Source of the DNA: an uncultured Coriobacteriales bacterium
GTDB taxonomy: Bacteria > Actinomycetota > Coriobacteriia > Coriobacteriales > UMGS124
DNA: 23,992 bases
Assembly: GCA_902464015.1 (NCBI GenBank)
Contig: CABQHM010000050.1
Location: 1-23,992 of the forward strand
Direction of reading: 5' to 3'
The notes below the pieces were generated by a model, which was not told where the DNA came from, searched no databases, and saw only the letters and a list, made by a program, of their open reading frames with translations. Shown here one piece after another: positions 7,435 through 13,637 of this stretch (the first letter of the stretch is position 1; each line of letters starts with the position of its first letter). A program made the position numbers and the translations under genes.

Positions 7435-7462
7435 AGATTAGATCGGGGGGGGGCGTTCGCAA
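7435..7462 (-). promoter_or_regulatory. Predicted surface-operon promoter with a nine-C tract in the spacer
   Basis: Minus strand: -35 TTGCGA (7462-7457), then ACG, nine C (7453-7445) and GATC. The -10 is either TAATCT (7440-7435, spacer 16) or the better TCTAAT (7442-7437, spacer 14). A homopolymer in the spacer changes promoter geometry when its length slips. If TCTAAT is used, three more C would give the optimal 17 bp. The -35 is a 4/6 match, so the promoter call is moderate; the tract itself is certain. Confidence 0.5.
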
Positions 7463-7540
7463 GATGCTTTATCGAGAAAGGCCGGAAGGCATGAACAAGT
7501 CGGTTAGCGGGGGCTATGTTCTGCTTGGCCGCTCGCCCAA

Positions 7541-7589
7541 CGTGATGTTGAAGAATGACACACTGCACCCGTCCCTTTGTGTCATCACG
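7541..7589. repeat. Nested inverted repeats upstream of the surface-operon promoter
   Basis: ATGACACA (7555-7562) pairs perfectly with TGTGTCAT (7578-7585), and CGTGATG (7541-7547) with CATCACG (7583-7589). The two pairings share bases, so only one can form in full. The site lies about 80-130 bp upstream of the predicted -35 and could bind a regulator. No T-tract follows. Confidence 0.45.
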
Positions 7590-7604
7590 GTGGCCTTTGT
7601 TATC

Positions 7605-7829
7605 ATGCTTTCCGGACGGTTGCCCGGGCGCGCGGGCGGCGCCTCCCAAAATGGCGGGAGGTGGTTGCCTATGGACATCACATGGCTGTTTGACCTCATC
7701 CGGTCGCTCTTTGGCCTGACGAGGGTTGTTATGGAGATGCTCTGGGAGCGAAGGCGGGGCGCTTATGAGTATCGCCCTCGTCACCTTGCTCCCAAGCGCA
7801 GCGGAAAGGCGCACAGAAAAAGCCGCTAG
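7605..7829 (+). CDS. Small conserved reading frame in repeat copy 2, function unknown
   Basis: Seventy-four codons, the same length as the copy at 4359, with no indels and mostly silent differences. This copy has a second candidate start: GGGAGG (7656-7661) lies about nine bases before an in-frame ATG at 7673, giving a 52-residue peptide that begins MDITWLFDL. The Shine-Dalgarno is in an 8-bp stem (one G-T pair) with the preceding CCTCCC, so translation from it could be masked. The peptide ends in a basic tail with a stop inside the terminator stem. There is no family match I can name; the coding status is plausible, not proven. Confidence 0.45.
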   Translation: MLSGRLPGRAGGASQNGGRWLPMDITWLFDLIRSLFGLTRVVMEMLWERRRGAYEYRPRHLAPKRSGKAHRKSR

Positions 7830-7855
7830 TAAGGGTTAGCGGCCCCTAGCGGCTT
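7817..7855 (-). terminator. Intrinsic terminator in repeat copy 2
   Basis: AAGCCGCTAG (7820-7829) pairs with CTAGCGGCTT (7846-7855). On the minus strand it is followed by five T (A-run 7817-7821). It would have ended the gene whose relic is at 7985; no intact gene feeds it now. Confidence 0.7.
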
Positions 7856-7861
7856 CTCACA

Positions 7862-7908
7862 GTAACGGCGTCGCCCGTTTCATCCCCGGGCTTCCGTCTG
7901 CCTATTAT
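7862..7908 (-). ncRNA. Conserved hairpin block, candidate structured RNA element (copy 2)
   Basis: Counterpart of 4615-4661 with one mismatch, in the loop (ACCCC against ATCCC read on the plus strand). Both stems, ACGG/CCGT (7865-7868, 7894-7897) and GCCCG/CGGGC (7873-7877, 7887-7891), are intact even though the gene it once followed has been lost. Confidence 0.35.
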
Positions 7909-7984
7909 AGTACCCCATGGCAAGGGCTTCTGTCATGGGGCACAAAGAAAAACTTGTATGTGGAAGCTCGTTTCCGTGCGTCCT

Positions 7985-8031
7985 TTAACCGATGCGGAAG
8001 TCCCCTTCGATTGGGTCGAACCCGAACCGGG
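7985..8031 (-). pseudogene. Relic 3' end of a second exported-protein gene
   Basis: Minus-strand codons read RFGFDPIEGDFRIG and then TAA, matching the last residues (WFGFDPIEGDFRIS) of the exported protein that ends at 4736. Upstream of this the similarity ends, and no long frame or start with a ribosome-binding site is present. It is the remnant of a paralogue or of a recombination event. The short stretch 8032-8109 up to tatD holds nothing else I can identify. Confidence 0.7.
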
Positions 8032-8109
8032 CCCAAGACATGGCTGATGGTGCGGTGGCTGGCGCTAGCAGGCTATGCCAATGGGGTGTGCGAGGGTAAG
8101 GGGCGTGGC

Positions 8110-9042
8110 TCAGCCAAGAATTTTGCCAAGCATTTGGGCTGCGTATTCTAGCTGGGCAATCCATGCGGGTCCTGCTTGGGCGGCGTCCGTTCTCTCATCG
8201 GGCAGATCGGTTTCCAGGAGAAGCCGGTTGGGGGGAATCTGCCGCACATAGGCGCGACCGCGCTTGGTGGCGAGCATGTTGGGGTTCACCGAGAAGTGAC
8301 ATCCCAGCTCACGGGCGCGGGCAAGCTCCTGGGAGGAACCCGAGAACCAGTGCAGGATGCAGGCGTTGCTGCGCGTGGCGTGGTGGCGTTCGAGCACGTC
8401 GAGCACGGCGGTTGCCGAGCGCACGGCATGGATGGAAATCACCTTGCCGCCTTGGGCGCAGCATGCGTCGATGATGCGCTCGAAGGCGTCAAGCTGCGTC
8501 TCGAAGGTGCCCTCGCGTCGAGGTGCGAAGTCGAGGCCCACCTCACCCACGAAGCGCGTCTCTTGAATGAGCCGACACGAAAGTTCGACCTGCTCAGCGC
8601 CACAGCGTCCATCTGCCACCCACCAGGGGTGCAGGCCTACGCCCACGCGCACGTTGGGGAATCCCGCGAGGGCCTCGCCTGCTGCAAGATAGCCCTCGGG
8701 AGTCACCGTGTTGGAGAACGCCGCCACGCTATGCACCTGGGCGAGCTGGACCAAGGCGGCCATGTCGGACGAAAAGTCCAGGTGGCAGTGCATATCGGCC
8801 AGTGCGAAGCTGTCGCCGAATATTTCGCGGGCAAGCGTTTGGGGGAGAGGGGGAGTCTCGGCGACATTGTGTTCTGTGCGCCGGTTAGGCTGAGGCTGCC
8901 CCTCGGACTTTTCCCGCCCCAACGTTGCGGCGCTGCCTTGATGAGAACTCAACCCCAGGGGCCGGCCGAGCCGAGGGACGCTCACGGCACCTCCATGCTC
9001 CAATGTGGCCGTTTCCTGTTGATGCCCGCCTGTCTCTTTCAT
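8110..9042 (-). CDS. tatD: TatD-family metal-dependent hydrolase
   Basis: A TIM-barrel hydrolase of the TatD (DNase) family, cytosolic. Metal-ligand motifs are present: HCH (85-87) in ADMHCHLDF, the Glu in VGEVGLDF, His in SIHAV and LHWFSGS, and Asp in LLETDLP. From ATG 9042 it has 310 residues, of which the first 80 are a Ser/Gly/Gln-rich extension unusual for the family. ATG 9042 touches its AGGGAG with almost no spacing. GTG 8985, four bases after GGAGG, is a reasonable alternative start and would shorten the extension by 19 residues. It follows mnmA by four bases and is the last gene of the iscS-mnmA-tatD unit. Confidence 0.85.
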   Translation of the reverse strand: MKETGGHQQETATLEHGGAVSVPRLGRPLGLSSHQGSAATLGREKSEGQPQPNRRTEHNVAETPPLPQTLAREIFGDSFALADMHCHLDFSSDMAALVQLAQVHSVAAFSNTVTPEGYLAAGEALAGFPNVRVGVGLHPWWVADGRCGAEQVELSCRLIQETRFVGEVGLDFAPRREGTFETQLDAFERIIDACCAQGGKVISIHAVRSATAVLDVLERHHATRSNACILHWFSGSSQELARARELGCHFSVNPNMLATKRGRAYVRQIPPNRLLLETDLPDERTDAAQAGPAWIAQLEYAAQMLGKILG

Positions 9043-9046
9043 CTCC

Positions 9047-10132
9047 CTACGCGCCCGTGCTCTCGATGGTGCCGCCGCCCACGACCTGGTCGCCCACATA
9101 GGCAACGGCTGCCTGGCCGGGCGTCATGGCGCGCTGGGGTTCGTCGAAGTCAACGCGCACACGCCCGTCGGGCAGGGCCGTGAGGTGAGCGGGCTGTTCG
9201 CGCTGGCGGTAGTGCGTCTTCACCGCGCAGGCAAGGGGCTCGTCTTGCGGGCAGCGCTGCGGCCAGACCCAGTTCCAATCGGCAACGGTGCAGCTGGGAG
9301 CCATGAGCATCTCCTGGGGGCCAAGCGTCACGGTGTTGGCCGCCATATTTTTGGCGCAGACGTACATGGGCTCGCGCAGGGCCACGCCCAGGCCCTTGCG
9401 CTGGCCGATCGTGTAGCCTGCTGCGCCCTTGTGCGTGCCCACGCGCGTGCCTTCGGGTGTGAGGATGGCGCCCGCCTCATACGGGCAACCCCGCCTGCGC
9501 TCGAGAAAGGCCAGGTAGTCGCCGTCGGGCACGAAGCAGATGTCCTGGCTCTCGGCCTTGTGGGCGTTGCGGAAGCCCTGCTCCTCGGCGATGGCGCGAA
9601 CTTCCGGCTTCGTGAGCCCGCCCAGGGGGAACATCGTGCGCGCGAGCTGGTCTTGCGTGAGTGCGTAGAGCACGTAGCTCTGGTCCTTCGCGGGGTCGGC
9701 CGCCTTGCTGAGCATGCAACGGCCCGCCTCGTCGCGGCCCACCTGCACGTAATGTCCCGTGGCGATGTAGTCGCAGCCCAGCTCACGGGCACGGTGCAGG
9801 AGCAGGTCGAACTTCATGAAGCGGTTGCAGTCGATGCAGGGGTTGGGCGTGAGGCCGCTCTCATAGGCACGCGCAAAGCGCCCCACAACACGTTCCTCGA
9901 ACTCCTCGGTCATGTCGAAGGCGTAGTGGGGGATGCCGAGTCGCCGGCACACGCTGCGGGCGTCCTCGACGTCGTCGATGCTGCAGCAGGTCTTTCCCTG
10001 TTTTGCCGCGGCGGCCGGGTCGTTCCACAGGCGCATGGTGGCTCCCACGCAGTCGTGGCCCTGCTGGGTGAGCAGGTACGCGGTCACGCTCGAGTCCACG
10101 CCGCCGCTCATGGCGACAAGCGCGCTTGCCAT
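9047..10132 (-). CDS. mnmA: tRNA-specific 2-thiouridylase MnmA
   Basis: Places sulfur at C2 of the wobble uridine of tRNAs for Lys, Glu and Gln, using ATP and a protein persulfide. The 361 residues are a normal length. The PP-loop SGGVDS is at 9-14. The two catalytic cysteines fall at 102 (DCNRFMKF) and 199 (SQDICF), the same numbers as I recall for E. coli. The GHY motif at 126-128 and the C-terminal barrel (VRVDFDEPQRAMTPGQAAV) are present. ATG 10132 follows a G-rich site and begins right at the PP-loop strand. It lies ten bases after the cysteine desulfurase stop, which should be the sulfur donor. Confidence 0.96.
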   Translation of the reverse strand: MASALVAMSGGVDSSVTAYLLTQQGHDCVGATMRLWNDPAAAAKQGKTCCSIDDVEDARSVCRRLGIPHYAFDMTEEFEERVVGRFARAYESGLTPNPCIDCNRFMKFDLLLHRARELGCDYIATGHYVQVGRDEAGRCMLSKAADPAKDQSYVLYALTQDQLARTMFPLGGLTKPEVRAIAEEQGFRNAHKAESQDICFVPDGDYLAFLERRRGCPYEAGAILTPEGTRVGTHKGAAGYTIGQRKGLGVALREPMYVCAKNMAANTVTLGPQEMLMAPSCTVADWNWVWPQRCPQDEPLACAVKTHYRQREQPAHLTALPDGRVRVDFDEPQRAMTPGQAAVAYVGDQVVGGGTIESTGA

Positions 10133-10142
10133 GCAGGTCCCC

Positions 10143-11297
10143 CTATGCCAGGGCGCGCAGGTGCGCGACCGTGTCTTTGATCGTCTGTGCGGCCGCGGCG
10201 ATCTCCTCGGCGGTCGTGTCCACGCTGAGCGACATGCGCAGCTGGCCGCGTGCGAGTTCGGGGGCGATGCCCATGGCGGTGAGCACGGGGGAGGGATGCG
10301 TCGCGCCCGACTCGCAGGCCGATCCTCCCGCCGCGCACACACCCTTGCGGTCGAGCGCAGCCACGAGGGCCTGGCGGTCCACTCCCTCAAAGCACAGGCC
10401 AAGCGTGCCCGCAATGCGCGGGGCGTGCTCGCCAAGGACGTGCGCGCCCTCGATGTCGCTCAGCTCGCGCTGCAGCATGTCGCGCAGGGCGCTGACTTCC
10501 TCCTGGTAGCGGGGCAAATCGCGGTTTGCCTCCTTGAGTGCGGCCGCAAGGCCCACGATGCCGGGAACGTTCTCGGTACCCGCGCGACGGCCGCGCTCCT
10601 GCCCGCCACCCAGAATGAGGCTCACGGGTGCAAGCGGCTCGCCAAAGGCTTGGTTGCGGCATACGAGCAGGCCGACGCCCTTGGGGCCGTGGAACTTGTG
10701 GGCCGAGACGCTCAGCATGTCGATGTCCATGGCCTCGATGTCGATGCCGACATGCCCTGCGCCCTGCACGGCGTCGGTATGGAAGAGCGCGCCCGCCTCA
10801 TGGGCAAGCCGCGCCGCCTCTTCGAAGGGCTGCACGGTTCCTACCTCGTTGTTCACTGCCATGAGGCTCAAGGCGCACACATCAGGTCCCATGGCCTGAG
10901 CGATGTCTTCCACCGACACGACGCCCTCGGCGCTGGGCGCCAGCAGCGTCACGCTGAAGCCCTCAATCATGAGTTCGGAGAGCGTGTTGAGAATGGCGGG
11001 ATGCTCTATCTGCGACGACACGATGCGCGTGCGGCCGTGCGCCTGGCCCCATGCGGCGGCGGTGCGCAGCGCCTGGTTGTCGGCCTCGCTGCCTCCCGAG
11101 GTGAACACGACCTCGCCGGGCTTGCAGCCAAGCTCGCCTGCCACATCTTCGCGCGCCTCGTCCACGGCGTAGCGTGCGGCGCGGCCGGCGCTGTGTTGGG
11201 CGCCGGGGTTGGCGCACACGTCGCTCAGATACGGCAGCATCGCCTCAAGCACCGCCGGGTGCACGTAGGTGGTAGCAGCATTGTCGAGATAGATCAT
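10143..11297 (-). CDS. iscS: Cysteine desulfurase (IscS/NifS family)
   Basis: A PLP enzyme that takes sulfur from cysteine and carries it as a persulfide. The 384 residues are full length. Start MIYLDNAATT; His100 in EHP; PLP lysine 201 in SAHKFHGPKG; catalytic Cys328 in GGSACESG within a long active-site loop, which fits the IscS/NifS group and not SufS. ATG 11297 follows AAAGGG. It is first in an operon with mnmA, so a main task is probably tRNA thiolation; no IscU scaffold is in the window, so a role in Fe-S assembly cannot be judged here. The frame is open further upstream, but that part has no family similarity. Confidence 0.93.
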   Translation of the reverse strand: MIYLDNAATTYVHPAVLEAMLPYLSDVCANPGAQHSAGRAARYAVDEAREDVAGELGCKPGEVVFTSGGSEADNQALRTAAAWGQAHGRTRIVSSQIEHPAILNTLSELMIEGFSVTLLAPSAEGVVSVEDIAQAMGPDVCALSLMAVNNEVGTVQPFEEAARLAHEAGALFHTDAVQGAGHVGIDIEAMDIDMLSVSAHKFHGPKGVGLLVCRNQAFGEPLAPVSLILGGGQERGRRAGTENVPGIVGLAAALKEANRDLPRYQEEVSALRDMLQRELSDIEGAHVLGEHAPRIAGTLGLCFEGVDRQALVAALDRKGVCAAGGSACESGATHPSPVLTAMGIAPELARGQLRMSLSVDTTAEEIAAAAQTIKDTVAHLRALA

Positions 11298-11332
11298 GCC
11301 AACCCTTTCCGTCGCGTCGTCAATAGCCCCGC

Positions 11333-11338
11333 ATTGTA
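11333..11338 (-). promoter_or_regulatory. Possible -10 element of the iscS-mnmA-tatD operon
   Basis: TACAAT on the minus strand, a 5/6 match, would start transcription about 28 nt before the iscS ATG. No convincing -35 lies 16-18 bp upstream, so the promoter may need an activator or the call may be wrong. Confidence 0.35.
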
Positions 11339-11489
11339 GCGCCCAAGCCTGTCCGCAAACCACAAGCCGCCCCGCAGCGCAAAATCGCACCACAGGGCGG
11401 CAGGGGAGAGGGAGGCAAACCATGCAGGTGGAAGGAGGTTCTTTCAGGTTGAGAACAATACAAATGCAAATGCAAGGCAGACGTCGTCC

Positions 11490-11619
11490 GGGGGCTGAAT
11501 TCTCCGTAGCGCGCCTGCGCAGTGAAGGCAAGGAATGGGGCGCAGCGCGAAGCGCTTCCGCACCGGGATTCCGCCGCCTTCGGTACGAGCATAAGCGCGT
11601 GAAGGAGAGTTCAGCCCCC
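11490..11619. repeat. Spaced inverted repeat in the iscS-cysK intergenic region
   Basis: A 16-base arm (11490-11505, GGGGGCTGAATTCTCC) is complementary at 15 of 16 positions to 11604-11619. The arms are 98 bp apart. The right arm overlaps the cysK terminator hairpin, so the pairings compete. The rest of 11298-11633 holds no gene I can support. Confidence 0.5.
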
Positions 11620-11628
11620 TTCACGCGC
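11595..11628 (-). terminator. Hairpin after cysK, probable terminator
   Basis: A perfect 11-bp stem (GCGCGTGAAGG, 11595-11605, with 11618-11628) directly after the cysK stop. The minus-strand tail has only a short T-run, so termination may be partial. Confidence 0.5.
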
Positions 11629-11633
11629 GCCCG

Positions 11634-12569
11634 CTATTCCTGCGGGAACAGGGCCGTGGACAGGTAGCGCTCGCCCGTGTCGGCGAGAAGGGCCACGATT
11701 GTCTTGCCCTCGTTCTCGGGCCTCTTGGCCAGCTCGATGGCTGCCCAGGTCGCAGCGCCCGAGGAGATGCCCACGAGCACGCCCTCAGAGTGACCTACGA
11801 GCTGTGCGGTGGTGAAGGCGTCCTCGTTTTCCACGGGGATGATCTCGTCATAGACCGTGGTGTCGAGCACGTCGGGCACGAAGCCTGCGCCGATGCCCTG
11901 AATCTTGTGGGCGCCCGAGGTACCCTTCGAAAGGACTGGCGAGCTTGCGGGTTCCACGGCCACGACCTTCACAGCGGGCTTCTGCTCCTTGAGATAGGTG
12001 CCCACGCCCGTCACGGTGCCGCCCGTGCCCACGCCGGCCACGAACACGTCGACCTCGCCGTCGGTGTCCTGCCAGATCTCGGGGCCGGTCGTGGCCTTGT
12101 GCACGGCGGGGTTGGCCGGGTTCACGAACTGGCCGGCGATGACAGATCCGGGAATCTGGGCCTTGAGCTCCTCGGCCTTGGCGATGGCGCCCTTCATGCC
12201 GGCCGCGCCGTCGGTAAGCACGAGCTCGGCACCATAGCCGCGCATGAGCTTGCGGCGCTCGACGCTCATGGTCTCGGGCATCGTGATGATGATGCGGTAT
12301 CCGCGCGCAGCCGCGATGCTCGCCAGGCCGATGCCGGTGTTGCCCGAGGTAGGCTCGATGATGGTGCCGCCGGGCTGCAATTCGCCAGAGGCCTCGGCAG
12401 CGTCGATCATGGCCTTGGCAACGCGGTCCTTCACCGAGCCGCCGGGGTTGAAGTACTCGAGCTTCACAAGCACGCGGGCCTTTAGGCCGAGCTTCTTCTC
12501 GATGTTGGTGAGCTCGAGCAGGGGGGTGTGGCCGATGGTCTGATCGATGCTGGTGTAGATGTTCGACAT
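11634..12569 (-). CDS. cysK: Cysteine synthase (O-acetylserine sulfhydrylase)
   Basis: Makes cysteine from O-acetylserine and sulfide with PLP. The 311 residues match the family. PLP lysine 47 in NPGGSVKDRV; the substrate loop TSGNTG at 74-79; the phosphate loop GTGGT at 181-185; C-terminal GERYLST typical of CysK. ATG 12569 follows AAGGAGAG. It has its own near-consensus promoter, with a sequence upstream that it shares with the Rrf2 regulator gene, so control by sulfur or Fe-S status is likely. Neighbours fit: cysteine desulfurase downstream and a sulfur-type exporter upstream. Confidence 0.96.
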   Translation of the reverse strand: MSNIYTSIDQTIGHTPLLELTNIEKKLGLKARVLVKLEYFNPGGSVKDRVAKAMIDAAEASGELQPGGTIIEPTSGNTGIGLASIAAARGYRIIITMPETMSVERRKLMRGYGAELVLTDGAAGMKGAIAKAEELKAQIPGSVIAGQFVNPANPAVHKATTGPEIWQDTDGEVDVFVAGVGTGGTVTGVGTYLKEQKPAVKVVAVEPASSPVLSKGTSGAHKIQGIGAGFVPDVLDTTVYDEIIPVENEDAFTTAQLVGHSEGVLVGISSGAATWAAIELAKRPENEGKTIVALLADTGERYLSTALFPQE

Positions 12570-12615
12570 GGGGTCTCTCCTTCTTGGGCGGGGCGCGTTG
12601 GTGTTTTATCAAGTA

Positions 12616-12636
12616 AACCTACTTCGTTTGTAGGTT
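12616..12636. promoter_or_regulatory. Dyad at the cysK transcription start
   Basis: AACCTAC and GTAGGTT, perfect 7-bp arms around seven bases, lie at the predicted start of the cysK transcript. It could be an operator or a stabilising 5' stem-loop of the mRNA. Confidence 0.5.
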
Positions 12637-12642
12637 GGTCGT

Positions 12643-12671
12643 ATTAGACACCTGGTCACCCTCCCTGTCAA
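12643..12671 (-). promoter_or_regulatory. cysK promoter, near-consensus
   Basis: Minus strand: perfect -35 TTGACA (12671-12666), exactly 17 bp, then -10 TCTAAT (12648-12643, 5/6). The transcript would begin near 12636, leaving a leader of about 65 nt before ATG 12569. Confidence 0.8.
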
Positions 12672-12678
12672 GAGAGAA

Positions 12679-12709
12679 TTCCTATTTACCTATAGATTTA
12701 GAGGGATTA
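12679..12709 (-). promoter_or_regulatory. Candidate Rrf2-regulator site upstream of cysK
   Basis: The minus strand carries TAATCCCTCTAA (12709-12698), the same 12 bases as in front of the Rrf2 gene (16647-16658). Similarity continues as TAGG at the same spacing: 17 of 23 positions agree. The site also forms an imperfect dyad centred on CTATAG. It lies just upstream of the -35, a place suited to activation or to competition with RNA polymerase. Confidence 0.5.
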
Positions 12710-12730
12710 TTAACAAACCGGCAACTAGCG

Positions 12731-13495
12731 TTAGGAAATGACCCCGGTGACCTCGAGGAGGAGCTTCACGAAGAAGATGACGAGCACCGTGAGCATCACG
12801 GGACGGGCAATACGCACGCCCTTGCCGATGAAGCAGCGCGTGCCGATGTAGGCGCCCAGCATGTTGAAACAGCCGGCCACGAGGCCCAGGGGTAGCCACA
12901 CCACGCCGTTTGAGATGAAGACGGTGAGCGCTGCCACGTTGGTGGCGAGGTTCACGACCTTGCAGGTGCCGGTGGCCTGAGTGAGCTTGAGGTGGCCCAC
13001 TCCCATGAAGAGCAGCGTGAGGAAGGTTCCCGTGCCCGGGCCGTACACGCCGTCATAGACGCCCACCACGGCGGAGATGGCCGCGCACAGCGCGAGCGAC
13101 TTGGCGGGGGCGATGGGCTCCTTCTCCTTGAAGTCCTTGTGGAACATGATGTAGGCGGCTGTGACGGGCACCACTACGAGCATGATCACGCGGAACACCG
13201 CGTCGTCGATCATGAGGGCGATGTTCGCACCCAGGGACGAACCAGCAAGGGCGAAAACCACGCACACGGCGCAGCGCTTGACCTCGACAAAGCCCTGCAG
13301 GGCATAGCGTAGAGTGGCCACGGCCGTGCCCATGCAGCTGCTCAGCTTGTTCGTGCCCAGGCAGGTGTGTACGGGAAGGCCGGTGATGAGGTAGGCGGGC
13401 AGCGAGATGAGGCCGCCGCCGCCGGCGATGGCGTCGATGAAGCCTGCCACGAACACAAGCGGGCACACGATGAGGAAGATGAAGATCGGGTCCAT
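12731..13495 (-). CDS. TSUP-family membrane transporter, YfcA-like (TauE/SafE)
   Basis: A polytopic inner-membrane protein of 254 residues with about seven or eight hydrophobic helices. The family hallmark AGFIDAIAGGGGLISLPA lies near the N-terminus and its repeat VGVYDGVYGPGTGTF follows mid-protein. TSUP members move sulfite, sulfoacetate or other organosulfur anions; the substrate here is not shown, but cysK next door suggests a sulfur compound. ATG 13495 is preferred (AAGG nearby); GTG 13507 is possible. It is divergent from the polymerase gene at 13638. The 160 bp between its stop and cysK hold the cysK control region and no clear terminator. Confidence 0.85.
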   Translation of the reverse strand: MDPIFIFLIVCPLVFVAGFIDAIAGGGGLISLPAYLITGLPVHTCLGTNKLSSCMGTAVATLRYALQGFVEVKRCAVCVVFALAGSSLGANIALMIDDAVFRVIMLVVVPVTAAYIMFHKDFKEKEPIAPAKSLALCAAISAVVGVYDGVYGPGTGTFLTLLFMGVGHLKLTQATGTCKVVNLATNVAALTVFISNGVVWLPLGLVAGCFNMLGAYIGTRCFIGKGVRIARPVMLTVLVIFFVKLLLEVTGVIS

Positions 13496-13637
13496 GAAGC
13501 TGGCCACCTTGTCTATGGTGCGGCCTGCGAAGGCCTTGAGGGCGATGTGACCGAAGCAGTGTAGGCAATTTTTGTCACGGGATTAGGCCATAATGGCGTG
13601 AACACGCAAAACGCGGCGACGGATGGGGAGGTGAAGG

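Larger units (their letters stand above)
7597..8028. repeat. Imperfect direct repeat, copy 2 (about 430 bp), right of the surface-protein operon
   Basis: Partner of 4351-4779 in the same orientation, 3.2 kb away, with the same order of parts: small plus-strand frame, minus-strand terminator, conserved hairpin, inverted repeat and a gene 3' end. Here the gene 3' end is only a relic of about 15 codons. Sequence similarity stops at 8028, just inside that relic. The simplest reading is a duplicated surface gene whose right-hand copy was mostly deleted. Confidence 0.9.

Noticed and set aside
7422..7814. Minus-strand frame in repeat copy 2 with a counterpart in copy 1
   Set aside because: About fourteen residue changes over 72 codons, more than on the plus strand, and in copy 1 the frame is simply fused to apt. 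It is better read as a shadow.
7326..7829. A 167-codon plus-strand gene covering the promoter region and repeat copy 2
   Set aside because: Only the part from 7605 on is matched in copy 1. The front half overlaps the SLH gene start and its promoter.
4351..8028. Repeats as ends of a transposon or integrated element
   Set aside because: No transposase, integrase, terminal inverted repeats or target duplication seen, and the repeats contain gene 3' ends. Duplication and deletion explain them better.
11296..11667. Plus-strand frame across the iscS-cysK gap
   Set aside because: It overlaps both gene ends and has no ribosome-binding site or recognisable domain.
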